Below are positions 37,052 to 45,846 of a stretch of DNA of 64,000 nucleotides, in pieces; position 1 is the first letter of the stretch; every line of letters begins with the position of its first letter. Origin of the DNA: Agarivorans sp. Alg241-V36 (lineage in GTDB: Bacteria > Pseudomonadota > Gammaproteobacteria > Enterobacterales > Celerinatantimonadaceae); NCBI RefSeq assembly GCF_900537085.1, contig NZ_UNRE01000003.1:449808-513807 (forward strand). The letters run 5' to 3'. Made by a program: the position numbers and the translations under genes. Under the pieces are notes generated by a model. The model was not told where the DNA came from, did not search any database, and saw only the letters and a list, made by a program, of their open reading frames with translations.

Positions 37052-38001
37052 TTCTCTAGCTGACCTCTTGGATCAATCCAGTAACACAACACATCAATCA
37101 GGCTATTTAAAAGTACAAACAAAACGCCCATGGTAAGGGCGCAGCCTTGAATAACCGGAATATCACGGGCGAAAATAGCGTGTGCTAATCCATGACCAAC
37201 ACCTGGCCAAGAGAACAGAGATTCAATCATCACGATTCCCTCAATCACGCTCACCAGTTGAATACCAATAAAGGCAACAATCGGCACAGCCATGTTTCTC
37301 ACACCATGACGAAAGAAGGTCTGACTTTCGGTTAAGCCTTTTACACGAGAGAATAGATAAAAGGGTGAGCGAAGCACCTTGCCAACGCTATTGTGAACAA
37401 CACGATTAGATACCGCCGCTAAGCTAATTGCCAAGGTGACACTGGGTAGAACAAGGTGCTGCCAAGTACCATAACCAGCAACAGGAAACCATTGCCATTC
37501 AATGGCGAATAGCAAAATCAGTATCAACCCCAATACAAATACCGGCATCGCGCGAGTGAAAGTGGAAAACCACACCACCAAGGAGTTAATCACACCGCCT
37601 TTTTTGCCCAATACTTCTTTGGCCGTTAGCGTTCCTAAAGGCAGCGCAATCAATATCGACAAGGCAATGCCCACCCCTGCGAGCATTAGTGAATGGCCAA
37701 GTTGATGCAACACCATTTCGCTCACCGGTAATCCACTCACTAGTGAATTACCTAAGTTGAGCTGCAGTAGGTCTAACAACCAACTAACATAGCTACTCAA
37801 CCAACCTTGGTCTAAATTTAATTCTTGGCGAACAAGTTCAGCCGCCGCCGAATCAACGTTATCCTGCCCGTAACGACTGGCTGCAATTCTATAAGCCATG
37901 TCTCCTGGTAAGCTACGCATCAATACAAAGGTCAGCGTCCCTACTCCCCAAGCAACCAAAACAAGTTGGTATAAGCGCTTTTTAGCTAGATCCCACAACA
38001 T
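37048..38001 (-). CDS. ABC transporter permease, DppB/NikB-like
   Basis: 317 residues with about six membrane helices. Opening LAKKRLYQLVLVAWGVGTLTFVLMRSLPGD and the late VIEGIVMIESLFSWPGVGHG motif are typical of Dpp/Opp/Nik B-type permeases. AGGAAAG precedes the ATG. It is 11 bp downstream of the binding-protein gene. Confidence 0.88.
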   Translation of the reverse strand: MLWDLAKKRLYQLVLVAWGVGTLTFVLMRSLPGDMAYRIAASRYGQDNVDSAAAELVRQELNLDQGWLSSYVSWLLDLLQLNLGNSLVSGLPVSEMVLHQLGHSLMLAGVGIALSILIALPLGTLTAKEVLGKKGGVINSLVVWFSTFTRAMPVFVLGLILILLFAIEWQWFPVAGYGTWQHLVLPSVTLAISLAAVSNRVVHNSVGKVLRSPFYLFSRVKGLTESQTFFRHGVRNMAVPIVAFIGIQLVSVIEGIVMIESLFSWPGVGHGLAHAIFARDIPVIQGCALTMGVLFVLLNSLIDVLCYWIDPRGQLEK

Positions 38002-38012
38002 CGTTTACTTTC

Positions 38013-39605
38013 CTACTGTTCGAAATACATCTGATTAATGAAGTAGTTGCGCTCAAATGGGTCAAACTTAAAGTTCTTCACACGTGCATTAACCGATGTA
38101 TGTTGGCTGTAGCTTGAAATAGGCAAAACCGGAGTATCTTTGTAGATCTCTTGCGCTACTTCTTGGCTTAAAGTAAAAGACTGTTCCACTTGCGTTGAAT
38201 CAAGCAGTTCCGCAATCGCAGTGTCTACCTGCGGATTAACCCAGTTCATGGTTCCCCAGTCGCCGCCACCGTTGGCAAAATCGCTACTAATAATTGGTAA
38301 AGGATCGGCACTAAAACCAAAGTTACGGGCAATTAGCGCCATTTCTAAAGAGCCATCGGTATGCCCAGCTGGGATCATGCTTGAGTTAGTCACGTCAACC
38401 TTTAGCTCTACACCCAATTTTGCCCACTGCGCTTGAATCGCCGTAGCTACTGTGGCCAATTCAGGACGATCTGCGTAGGTCATCATAGTGAGTTTAAAAG
38501 GTTTTCCTTGGCGCTCTAGCAAGCCAGATTCATTTTTCTTCCAACCTAAGTCGGTCAATATTTGCTGGGCCTGTTCTAAGTTGTAAGGGTTGTTGTCAAC
38601 ACCTTCAATAAACCATTGAGACATTGAGCTAGGCATAAGTTGCGCTGTTTCAGAGCCTTCAGCGCCCAATACATTTTTGCTGATTGCGGCTCTGTCTAGG
38701 GCCATGCTCAAAGCTTGGCGAGCTTTAACATCATCAAGGAAGGGATGGCCAGCATTTAACTTCACAAACATCGTTCGCGGAATCAAGTTGCTATGAACCT
38801 CTAGATCTGTGCTTGTTTTAAGCTGACTAAGCATGGCGGGATCTAGCGTAAACACAATGTCAGCTTCGCCAGATTTTGCCTGCAAAATACGGCTCTCTGC
38901 TCGGTGGCCGGTTAAATAAGTAGCAAAGTCAATTTGCCCCTTTTCACCCCAGTATTCATCAAATTTTCTCACGGTTAATTTGTGAGGCGGCGAAAAGCTT
39001 TCCATTTGGTAAGGGCCACTGCCATACAAGACCTTAACAGCCCCACCCTCTTGGTAAGATTTTTCAGATAAAATGGCATTCGAATAGTTGGTTAGCAAAG
39101 AAGCAAAAGCAGCGTAAGGCTTAGCCAAATCTATTTTAATTTCATTGTCGCTAATAGCGGAAATCTGGGTTACTTCGGCTTTTTTCAACGTGCCGTGTTT
39201 ACTAAGAGCAGCATTCAGAGAATTCACTACCGCTTGTGCATTTAGCTCTGTTCCATCATGAAACTTAACCCCATTTCGCAATACAAAATGCCAGCTCAAT
39301 CCATCTTCACTGCTATGCCACTCAGTGGCCAAACCCGATGTGATAAGGCCTTGCTCATTTACATTAAGCAGCGTTTCTATCACTTGCATGCGGGTTAAAA
39401 TATAACCCTGCTTAGAAGGATCTAAACTGGTCATTTCCCAAGGGCCACTAATAGACAAAGTATTAGTTTTACTTGGTACTACAGAATCTGCTGAAGTTTC
39501 ACTGCGATTATAGCTAAGAGCAGTAACAATGACTGCCGCAGCCAAGGTGGCGAACAAAACGCCACGTTTAAATTTCTTTTTTGGAGCATAAGATATTTCG
39601 GTCAT
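38013..39605 (-). CDS. ABC transporter substrate-binding protein, family 5 (Nik/Dpp type), apparently membrane-anchored
   Basis: 530 residues from ATG 39605 (AGGA 7 bases upstream; the frame is open for 42 more codons, but without a site). A basic stretch (PKKKFKR) precedes one hydrophobic helix without a clear cleavage site or lipobox, so it may stay anchored. The body is SBP_bac_5: GLATEWHSSEDGLSWHFVLRNGVKFHDGT, and KARQALSMALDRAAI. Ligand not readable; the predicted Zur box upstream suggests a zinc complex, as for Cnt-type opine-metal importers, but the NikA or dipeptide roles cannot be excluded. Confidence 0.83.
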   Translation of the reverse strand: MTEISYAPKKKFKRGVLFATLAAAVIVTALSYNRSETSADSVVPSKTNTLSISGPWEMTSLDPSKQGYILTRMQVIETLLNVNEQGLITSGLATEWHSSEDGLSWHFVLRNGVKFHDGTELNAQAVVNSLNAALSKHGTLKKAEVTQISAISDNEIKIDLAKPYAAFASLLTNYSNAILSEKSYQEGGAVKVLYGSGPYQMESFSPPHKLTVRKFDEYWGEKGQIDFATYLTGHRAESRILQAKSGEADIVFTLDPAMLSQLKTSTDLEVHSNLIPRTMFVKLNAGHPFLDDVKARQALSMALDRAAISKNVLGAEGSETAQLMPSSMSQWFIEGVDNNPYNLEQAQQILTDLGWKKNESGLLERQGKPFKLTMMTYADRPELATVATAIQAQWAKLGVELKVDVTNSSMIPAGHTDGSLEMALIARNFGFSADPLPIISSDFANGGGDWGTMNWVNPQVDTAIAELLDSTQVEQSFTLSQEVAQEIYKDTPVLPISSYSQHTSVNARVKNFKFDPFERNYFINQMYFEQ

Positions 39606-39675
39606 AACAAATCCTAACGTGATGACATAAACGTAATAAACAGAGGTGGTTCTAAATAGTTTTATAGAGTAATAA

Positions 39676-39966
39676 CTAGGCGATAAACGGGGGAGAACGG
39701 GTTCTTGGGCGCGCTGCATCACAAGTGGCATTATCTAAAGGCTCTAAACTAAGCAAGCTTTTATCACCGCTTAAGAATAGCTCTGAATTTGCCTGAATAA
39801 TTAGCGCACTATTTATCGCTTCATATATTTCACATTGATGTTGCTCATGAGCATGATGGTCAGCCTCCATTGCATGCACCAGCGAAAGACTACTCAATCC
39901 AACAGGGAGTATAAGCATCGCCAGCAAAAGCAATTTATTGAAATGAAAGCGGCTGAAATAAAACAC
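39676..39966 (-). CDS. Small secreted His-rich protein (DUF2607-like)
   Basis: 96 residues from GTG 39966; the start is uncertain since AAGG lies 13-14 bases upstream. Signal peptide ends about LVHA; then the mature protein begins with a His/Asp/Glu cluster (ADHHAHEQHQCE) suited to bind zinc or copper, has two cysteines, and ends PRTRSPPFIA. Resembles small proteins annotated DUF2607 in Vibrio. It is the first gene behind a predicted Zur box and 70 bp before the ABC binding-protein gene. A periplasmic zinc scavenging or delivery role is inferred. Confidence 0.65.
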   Translation of the reverse strand: MFYFSRFHFNKLLLLAMLILPVGLSSLSLVHAMEADHHAHEQHQCEIYEAINSALIIQANSELFLSGDKSLLSLEPLDNATCDAARPRTRSPPFIA

Positions 39967-39988
39967 AATAGCGCTAATGAACCTTACA

Positions 39989-40009
39989 GAATGTTATAGT
40001 ATATCATTT
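39989..40009 (-). promoter_or_regulatory. Predicted Zur box of the ABC operon
   Basis: AATGTTATAGTATATCATT closely fits the gammaproteobacterial Zur pattern ATGTTATA-N-TATAACAT (recalled, not searched). On the minus strand it contains TATACT, a good -10 box, 23 bp before the GTG of the small His-rich protein, so Zur binding would block the promoter. Confidence 0.72.
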
Positions 40010-40208
40010 AAGGAGGGAATCACAGCCAAGGCGATGCAATATACTCGCTAATTGTATATAGCGAAATACAGTTACGATTTTATGATTAATTCTTAAACTT
40101 ACTGCTTCAAAACTAAGCGAATACACCACTACAACTGCCCTCGCAGGATCCTCTCGCTTTACAAACTCCCTATTTACGAACGGCATCATATCTTAAAATC
40201 TCGCTCAC

Positions 40209-40229
40209 AAATAGTAATAATTATCATTT
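40209..40229 (+). promoter_or_regulatory. Predicted Zur (or Fur-like) box of rpmE2-rpmJ2
   Basis: AATAGTAATAATTATCATT shares the AAATGATA half-site (minus strand) with the Zur box at 39989. By sequence alone it also resembles a Fur box; Zur is preferred because the genes it precedes are the classic zinc-starvation ribosomal paralogues. It lies 65 bp before the rpmE2 start. Confidence 0.6.
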
Positions 40230-40293
40230 GCATTAATGAATAAAAAGGCTCATCATGGCGAAATGTTACAACATATCAATTTGGAAGGTTACT

Positions 40294-40545
40294 ATGAAAC
40301 CCAATATTCACCCAAACTATCAACAGGTGGTATTCCACGATACCGCATCGAATACCCATTTCTTGGTGGGCTCTACAATTCAAACCAAACGTACTATCGA
40401 ATTTGAGGGAAAAACATATCCTTACGTTACGCTAGATGTATCTAGTGCTTCCCACTCTTTCTATACAGGTAAGCAACGTGTTGCCAAGAAAGACGGTCGA
40501 GTATCTAAATTTAAGAATCGCTTTGGTAGCGTAGGGACAAAATAA
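40294..40545 (+). CDS. rpmE2: Ribosomal protein L31 type B (zinc-independent)
   Basis: 83 residues from ATG 40294, selected by GGAAGG upstream (the open frame begins 13 codons earlier without a site). [16 protein letters not shown] and [26 protein letters not shown] are typical of L31B (YkgM). The CxxC zinc pairs of L31A are absent, so it can replace the zinc-holding form when zinc is scarce and free zinc for other use. Overlaps rpmJ2 by one base. Confidence 0.95.
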   Translation: MKPNIHPNYQQVVFHDTASNTHFLVGSTIQTKRTIEFEGKTYPYVTLDVSSASHSFYTGKQRVAKKDGRVSKFKNRFGSVGTK

Positions 40546-40688
40546 TGAAAGTACTTAGTTCCTTAAAAAGTGCCAAAAATCGTCATCCCGATTGCCAAAT
40601 AGTAAAACGCCGTGGTCGTATTTACGTAATTTGTAAAGCCAATCCTAGATTTAAAGCGGTACAAGGCACTAACAAAAAGCGTAAGTAG
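40545..40688 (+). CDS. rpmJ2: Ribosomal protein L36 type B (zinc-independent)
   Basis: 47 residues: [20 protein letters not shown], then [21 protein letters not shown] and a basic tail, matching YkgO. It keeps two isolated cysteines but not the full zinc set (CxxC...C...H) of L36A. It starts on the last base of the rpmE2 stop (TAATG), so the two are translationally coupled and respond together to zinc shortage. Confidence 0.95.
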   Translation: MKVLSSLKSAKNRHPDCQIVKRRGRIYVICKANPRFKAVQGTNKKRK

Positions 40689-40704
40689 TTTTAGCTAATG
40701 AGCG

Positions 40705-40749
40705 GCAGCAAGCGTGGCGGATATAAATGGTATAAAACGCACTTGCTGC
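40705..40749. terminator. Hairpin between rpmJ2 and a convergent glycosyltransferase gene
   Basis: GCAGCAAG (40705-40712) pairs with CTTGCTGC (40742-40749), with extra partial pairing inside the long loop. No T run. Probable shared terminator of two convergent units. Confidence 0.45.
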
Positions 40750-40751
40750 TG

Positions 40752-41843
40752 TTATAAAATAGATGGCGAATTTGCCTTAGCACGACTCAAGGGAACCAAC
40801 TGCTCGTAAACCTGTTCAAATTGTTGAATAACGGCTTCTGGCGAATAGCGTTGTTGAATGGTTTTTCTGGCTTGCTTCGCCAGATTCGTTTGTAAATGCG
40901 GAGTGGATTGCCAGCTCTTAATAATTTGTTGCCACTGCTCAATATTAAACCCCTCTAACAGAAAGCCATTTTGTTGGTGCTGAATAAGCTCACTTAGCGC
41001 GCCAACATTATTGGCGATAACCGGTATGCCTCTGCTCATCGCTTCCAGAGCAGCTAAGGGTAAACCTTCGTTGCGCGAAGGCATGCAAAGTAAATCCATT
41101 TCTTGCCAACAATTGTCCATGCAGTTTTGTTTACCGCGTAAGCTCAAATTACTAAGACTTTTATACTCCTCATTAGGCTGCAGCGTACCTTCGCCAAATA
41201 CCACAAAATCTAGCTCCGGCATCGCCTTCGCTAATTGATAGAACCTATCAGGACCTTTTACTTTGGTAAGGCGCCCCACAAAACCAATACATAAACGACG
41301 TTTTTTAACTAAAGATTTGCTTGCAGCTTTAGGCACTTGCACAAAGTTGTTCACTATTATGCTCGATGCCGCTACGCGTTTAGCAATGTCTTGGCTAATG
41401 GCGATTCTAGCTTGTGATAAACATGCGGTGTAACGATCTAACCAGTCATAACAGGCCAAACGACCTTGGCTAACTTCCCCTGCATGAAAACTCGACACCA
41501 ATTTGGTCGATTTAATACAACGCAATAAGCGAGCAATTAAACTGGCTTTATAGCCATGGCTATGCACCAGTTTTGGCGAAAAATCGTTACAAGCATGCAG
41601 CAAACTACCCACGCTACCATCAAGAATCAACCAAGGAACCGCGGCGCTATTGAGCTGCTCCAGCATTGGATGAGGACTGGCATAAGCCCGCCAAAACACC
41701 ACGGCAATATTGTGACCACGTTGATGAAGCGCCAAGGCTAGGTTAGCCACATGGCTTTCTATTCCCCCCACGGTTTGGCTATCGATAAATAACCAAACCG
41801 CTTGGGCTGGAGGTAACTGGGTACTATGCTGATAGGCTCGCAT
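40752..41843 (-). CDS. Glycosyltransferase family 4
   Basis: 363 residues, GT-B fold. VGGIESHVANLALALHQRGHNIAVVF near the N-terminus, VHSHGYKA, IGFVGRLTKVKGPDRFYQLAKAMPE at the domain junction and SRNEGLPLAALEAMSRGIPVIANNVGALSELI as the nucleotide-sugar-binding EX7E-type motif. Last gene of a three-gene operon with a lipoprotein and an LruC-domain protein, so an exopolysaccharide or surface glycan role is inferred. Confidence 0.87.
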   Translation of the reverse strand: MRAYQHSTQLPPAQAVWLFIDSQTVGGIESHVANLALALHQRGHNIAVVFWRAYASPHPMLEQLNSAAVPWLILDGSVGSLLHACNDFSPKLVHSHGYKASLIARLLRCIKSTKLVSSFHAGEVSQGRLACYDWLDRYTACLSQARIAISQDIAKRVAASSIIVNNFVQVPKAASKSLVKKRRLCIGFVGRLTKVKGPDRFYQLAKAMPELDFVVFGEGTLQPNEEYKSLSNLSLRGKQNCMDNCWQEMDLLCMPSRNEGLPLAALEAMSRGIPVIANNVGALSELIQHQQNGFLLEGFNIEQWQQIIKSWQSTPHLQTNLAKQARKTIQQRYSPEAVIQQFEQVYEQLVPLSRAKANSPSIL

Positions 41844-41854
41844 GCTGTTACCTA

Positions 41855-42394
41855 CTAAAATGAAAAGCTTGGCGCAGCGGCGCTCAACTCAGCTAAACTC
41901 AGCTCTTGATGAACCCGAGTCACATTACCTGAAGATAATTGCCAAACCTCAGCAACTAAGGTGCTGGCATGAGCTGGCAAAGTGATATCTAATGCCATTT
42001 GTGGTTGGCTTATTTGACCTCGCCATACACAAGAGCTGTACTCTATGCTCTGCTGCTCCAGATCTTTCCATTGGGTACAAATGTTTAAGTAAGCGCGCTC
42101 ATCTCCCACCAGTGGATATGACACTTGTAGCGCTAAATCTTGCTGATTACTAAATATAAAGCTCTCTGCTACTTGCACCTCTTCCAAGCTCGTGGCAATA
42201 GGTGTTGGCTCCGGAGAGGGCTCAGGTACAGTTTCAACCGGCGTTGTAGGCTCAGGGCTAGGCTCAGTCTCTACTGTTTCTACCACTTCAGTTTCACCTC
42301 CGCCGCCTCCACCGCCACAAGCCACTAACAAGCTACTGCTTAATACTAATAGTCCACTACTTAAGATGTTGTTTAGGTTGATTAACTTGTTCAT
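41855..42394 (-). CDS. Hypothetical lipoprotein with Gly run and Pro/Glu-rich linker
   Basis: 179 residues from ATG 42394 (AGGAG upstream). Lipobox LVAC followed directly by seven glycines, then a Pro/Glu/Thr-rich spacer of about 35 residues, and a C-terminal beta-rich domain with two cysteines. The spacer suits reaching through or along the envelope. Its frame is only 5 bp from the LruC gene's stop. No family recognised. Confidence 0.7.
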   Translation of the reverse strand: MNKLINLNNILSSGLLVLSSSLLVACGGGGGGGETEVVETVETEPSPEPTTPVETVPEPSPEPTPIATSLEEVQVAESFIFSNQQDLALQVSYPLVGDERAYLNICTQWKDLEQQSIEYSSCVWRGQISQPQMALDITLPAHASTLVAEVWQLSSGNVTRVHQELSLAELSAAAPSFSF

Positions 42395-42398
42395 GGTA

Positions 42399-44519
42399 TT
42401 ACTCCTGATCTTGATAAATAAGTTCGCTGCGGGCATTTTCTAGCAAGTACCAATCACTGGCTTGCTGGCCTTCGCTTTGTGCATATTCAATAAAGTTGGG
42501 GTAGGCATCGCTTACTTTGATGCGCTCAAATGGGTACTGCCAGTTGTAAGGCACAATGATTGCCCAAGGCAGGCCATTGCCAGTTTGGTAGTAGGAATTT
42601 GCGGCTGGATTAGACACGTCATCCATGCTTCCCCACAAGGCGTCGTCGGCTTGCGAGCTCGGACTTTGGTTTTTGGCGTGGATCTCTAAACCGCGACCGG
42701 GTGAGCTAGCAAAATACGGGTTACGAGCATGCTCAGTTGCGTAGATAAATGGGTCGAAAGGTGCGCTTGGTAAACTACTCGCTGCCACACCTTCAAGCAT
42801 TGGTAACAATACTTTGAAGTGGAGCTGACCTTCGCCGCGGCAATCGCTTTGTGTTTTGTAAAAATCACACTGGTTTTGATTATTAATATAATCACGCACA
42901 TTGCTGGCAATAATCGCGGTTATGTCGCTGGTATTGGCATCTAACACCGGGCTATCTAATAACTGTCCATTAATTTCATATCGAATGGCTGCAACATCCA
43001 CCATCGATTTATCAATCCCAGGAATACGGATCGCAAAGCCATTGTGAAAGCTTGCGCCAACTGCTCTTACTTCGCCTTGTAGTTCTACTCTCGCAACATC
43101 GCCATCAGCAAAACTTAAGACCTTGGTTTGCAGGTTTACTACTAGATCATTAAGGTCGTAGTCTCCCTCTGCTGGCCAGTTATCTTCAAAGGCTACAGTG
43201 GCGTATCCATCGGCGCTTGGGTAATAGCTAATCTGAGTGGCCGAGTCGCCAACGTAGATTTGCATATCTTCGACTTCACCATCGGGTGCACCACCAGTAG
43301 CGGCATTGCCACCGGCAGAGCTAATTCGAAAACGCGCCCAGCGGTCGCCACTTTCATAGCCCTCAGGTACGCTCACCAATAGTGATTGCACTCCACTTAC
43401 TACTGCTTGGTCAGTTAGCACCTGCTCTTCTGGGTCAAATACCCCATTACCATTTAAGTCTATCCATGCACTTAAATAGCCATTCGCAGAGCTATCCACC
43501 TGCACCACAAAGTCGAGGCCTACTTGCACATTGGTTACAAATGCAATGCCGTCTTCATCGTCTAGTAATCGAGAGCTATCATCACTTCGAGGATATACAT
43601 ATGCATCGGCTTCGCCGTCTACATAAGTACCTAAGTGAATGCCGCCATCCACCAGCTGGTGACGGGCACCATTGCTTTCTAGCGAAGTACCAAAGCTGTC
43701 GGGTGCATCACCGAAATCGATATTCGCTTCATCTTCGGCAACAATTGGCGCAATTGCACAGCGCGCGCCGTCGTTGTTGCCAGAGGCTGGGCCTTGTGCA
43801 TAAAACTGAGCTTGAGGGTTGTTTTCTGCCACGTCTATCTTAAAGACAAAGCCGTCGCTGTTGCGGCTAATATACAAATAACCATCAACATCGAAATAAA
43901 CCGCACCAAAGGTGCCGGTTTCCCCAACATTACCAAGGTTACTACTGTTGCCATTGGCTGCGTCGATACTCCACAAGTTACCGTTGCTATCAACGCTATA
44001 GAGCATGTTGTTATCGGGATGGAAGGCCATATCAAAAATGCGCAGGTTTAAAGCACTACCATCAATGACCCGCTGCATCTGTAGGTAGTCGCTATCATTT
44101 TCATCTAGCGATACACGGTATAAGCCGCGAGAAGATCCGCTGCGATACAGATAATGTGCATTGTGGCTAACAGCAACATCACCCACATAAAAACTCACAT
44201 TACTGTCAATGCCGTTCCAATCTAGGTTTAGTAGCTGAACTTGGTAATCGTCACCAATTTTTGCCAAGGTGCCGTGTTGGTAGCTCCACGCGTAAAGATA
44301 ATCGTCATGAAGGTTGAATCCTATAGCATTCAATTTGCCCGTGGTTCCCATATCGCTGGCTAAGGTTTGGTAAAAGCCAGTGGCTAGGTTTACGCCAAAC
44401 AGCTGGGCGACATTTTGTTGCACAAGAAACGCTTGTGTAGGGCAGCTAGAAAATGCCGCACCGTAAGAGCTCAGAGGTGAGCAAAGTGCGGCAAAAGCAA
44501 GGGGTTTCCAAAGTTTCAT
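42399..44519 (-). CDS. LruC-domain protein with GEVED domain (secreted)
   Basis: 706 residues from ATG 44519 (AGGA 6 bases upstream). Signal peptide, then a beta-propeller-like region (~25-255), the DFGDAPDSFGT motif, a GEVED domain (~320-425: WIDLNGNGVFDPEEQ ... GEVEDMQIYV) and an LruC domain (~440-700: FEDNWPAEGDYDLNDLVV). Several Asp-rich loops are likely calcium sites. Such proteins are cell-surface or matrix proteins in marine bacteria; exact role unknown. First gene of an operon with a sigma54-type promoter. Confidence 0.82.
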   Translation of the reverse strand: MKLWKPLAFAALCSPLSSYGAAFSSCPTQAFLVQQNVAQLFGVNLATGFYQTLASDMGTTGKLNAIGFNLHDDYLYAWSYQHGTLAKIGDDYQVQLLNLDWNGIDSNVSFYVGDVAVSHNAHYLYRSGSSRGLYRVSLDENDSDYLQMQRVIDGSALNLRIFDMAFHPDNNMLYSVDSNGNLWSIDAANGNSSNLGNVGETGTFGAVYFDVDGYLYISRNSDGFVFKIDVAENNPQAQFYAQGPASGNNDGARCAIAPIVAEDEANIDFGDAPDSFGTSLESNGARHQLVDGGIHLGTYVDGEADAYVYPRSDDSSRLLDDEDGIAFVTNVQVGLDFVVQVDSSANGYLSAWIDLNGNGVFDPEEQVLTDQAVVSGVQSLLVSVPEGYESGDRWARFRISSAGGNAATGGAPDGEVEDMQIYVGDSATQISYYPSADGYATVAFEDNWPAEGDYDLNDLVVNLQTKVLSFADGDVARVELQGEVRAVGASFHNGFAIRIPGIDKSMVDVAAIRYEINGQLLDSPVLDANTSDITAIIASNVRDYINNQNQCDFYKTQSDCRGEGQLHFKVLLPMLEGVAASSLPSAPFDPFIYATEHARNPYFASSPGRGLEIHAKNQSPSSQADDALWGSMDDVSNPAANSYYQTGNGLPWAIIVPYNWQYPFERIKVSDAYPNFIEYAQSEGQQASDWYLLENARSELIYQDQE

Positions 44520-44563
44520 AGTCAATCCTATCGTTTGCTAAATGAGGCTTGTAGTTGCTTATC

Positions 44564-44579
44564 AGCAAGAGCCAAGCCA
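44564..44579 (-). promoter_or_regulatory. Predicted sigma54 promoter of the LruC operon
   Basis: Minus strand TGGCTTGGCTCTTGCT: GG-N10-GC with ideal TTGCT at -12. The transcript should start near 44553, 34 bases before the ATG. Confidence 0.66.
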
Positions 44580-44641
44580 GATTTGTAACGATATGATTTA
44601 TATGAATTTAAGAACCTATTCCAGCTTAATAGAAGACAGTT

Positions 44642-44654
44642 TCGCATCTTGCAA
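44642..44654 (-). promoter_or_regulatory. Predicted LuxO/SypG-type activator site of the LruC operon
   Basis: Minus strand TTGCAAGATGCGA, 12 of 13 positions of TTGCA-N3-TGCAA and the same TGCGA end as the site before the syp-like operon. It is centred about 70 bp upstream of the -24 box. Confidence 0.58.
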
Positions 44655-44683
44655 ATCACTTAAAATAGCTAAGATAAAGCAGC

Positions 44684-45319
44684 CTATTTCTCCAGCAACC
44701 AAACCGCATTTTCTACGGCAATGCCTTTGGCAAAGCCTTCTGTTTCCTGTCTGCTAGCAAGTTTCTTTAAGCCATAAGTTGATGCATATAAACGCTCTAT
44801 TTCAGACTCAGCTAAGGCAAAGGGAGGCCCGGAATACTGGCTTTGCTCGTAGTTATAAGTAACCACTAATTGCGACGCTTGGTTAGTGATACTTGCCAGC
44901 ATTTGAGCATAGCGCGTTCGAATATCTTCGGGCAAAGCTACCAAAGCGCCACGATCATAAATCGCGTTGACCTCACCTAGTAACTCACTATTTAAGCTAA
45001 AAATATTGGCGACAAAAATATCTATGTTAGTGCTTGAGTAATGAAAGCCATCAGCCAATACTGCTACTCTTGGCTCTATGTTTAGCTCTGCAAAAAGCTG
45101 CTTTATTGCATGCTCGCTAAGCTCTGCGCCAACCACTTTCATCCCTTGGTCTAGGAGCCAAGCGATGTCTCGAGTCTTCCCGCATAAAGGGACAAACACT
45201 CGCGCGCCAACCGGTAATCTAAGGGCGTCAAAATACTCGTATAAAAAGCGGTTAACCTCCCCTTCATGAAAACCTATTTCGTCTTTCTCCCACTTTTGAT
45301 GCCAAAACTGTTCGTGCAT
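44684..45319 (-). CDS. tpm: Thiopurine S-methyltransferase
   Basis: 211 residues; SAM-dependent methyltransferase of the TPMT family. FWHQKWEKDEIGFHEGEVN at the start, VFVPLCGKTRDIAWLLDQG (SAM motif I) and IYDRGALVALPEDIRTRYA match bacterial Tpm. In bacteria it methylates selenium or tellurium compounds. GAGG lies before ATG 45319. A MerR-type promoter and a divergent merR gene lie upstream, suggesting induction by a metalloid or thiol-reactive compound. Confidence 0.9.
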   Translation of the reverse strand: MHEQFWHQKWEKDEIGFHEGEVNRFLYEYFDALRLPVGARVFVPLCGKTRDIAWLLDQGMKVVGAELSEHAIKQLFAELNIEPRVAVLADGFHYSSTNIDIFVANIFSLNSELLGEVNAIYDRGALVALPEDIRTRYAQMLASITNQASQLVVTYNYEQSQYSGPPFALAESEIERLYASTYGLKKLASRQETEGFAKGIAVENAVWLLEK

Positions 45320-45380
45320 GTTTACCTCCTAATACCTTTCTAATATGCAAAAAGCGTTGTGCTAAGTAAGCTTATCCACT

Positions 45381-45411
45381 AGCTTACAAGTTAAAGTCGA
45401 CTTTAAGTCAA
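45381..45411 (-). promoter_or_regulatory. MerR-type promoter and operator of tpm
   Basis: On the minus strand TTGACT (45411-45406) and TAAGCT (45386-45381) are 19 bp apart, the long spacer typical of MerR-controlled promoters. The spacer holds most of the perfect 16-bp palindrome TTAAAGTCGACTTTAA (45391-45406), where the divergent MerR protein should bind and untwist the promoter. Confidence 0.7.
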
Positions 45412-45423
45412 GAGTAAAATGAA

Positions 45424-45831
45424 ATGGATATAGCAGAAGTAGTAAAGGCCTCCGGCCTTAGCGCTTCAACACTGCGTTACTATGAGCAGCAAGGCTTGAT
45501 TAAATCTAATTCAAGAAAGGGATTGCGTCGCAAATTTAGTACTAAGGTGATGGAGCAGCTAGCCTTTATCGCTTTAGCCAGCCAAGCTGGATTTTCACTG
45601 CTGGAGATTAAATCGATGCTTAGCCCAAGCGGGCCAATTATTGACCGCGATAAGCTTAATGCAAAAGCCGATGAATTAGATAAAACCATTAAAGCACTCA
45701 CCACCATGCGTGATGGTTTGCGCCACAGTGCAAAATGCAAAGCCCCTAATCATTTCGAGTGTCCAACCTTTCGCAGGTTGCTTAATATCGCAGTTAAAAA
45801 GCCGGCTAAATCAAACAACAAGCTAAAATGA
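45424..45831 (+). CDS. MerR-family transcriptional regulator
   Basis: 135 residues: an N-terminal winged helix (MDIAEVVKASGLSASTLRYYEQQGLIKS), a dimerisation helix (~75-105) and a short C-terminal part with CKAPNHFEC. The two cysteines could form a metal- or redox-sensing site; another one precedes them only indirectly, so the inducer is unknown. Divergent from tpm with a 19-bp-spacer promoter between them, so tpm is its probable target. Confidence 0.85.
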   Translation: MDIAEVVKASGLSASTLRYYEQQGLIKSNSRKGLRRKFSTKVMEQLAFIALASQAGFSLLEIKSMLSPSGPIIDRDKLNAKADELDKTIKALTTMRDGLRHSAKCKAPNHFECPTFRRLLNIAVKKPAKSNNKLK

Positions 45832-45846
45832 GAGCGTTGAATAAAG

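Noticed and set aside
40209-40229. Fur box before rpmE2
   Set aside because: Sequence fits Fur partly, but the genes are known zinc-starvation paralogues and the half-site is shared with the Zur-like box; kept as Zur with reduced confidence.
42192-42443. Plus-strand frame with runs of Pro (PPPPPPP)
   Set aside because: It is the complement of the Gly run and Pro/Glu linker of the lipoprotein gene on the minus strand; no ribosome site or family.
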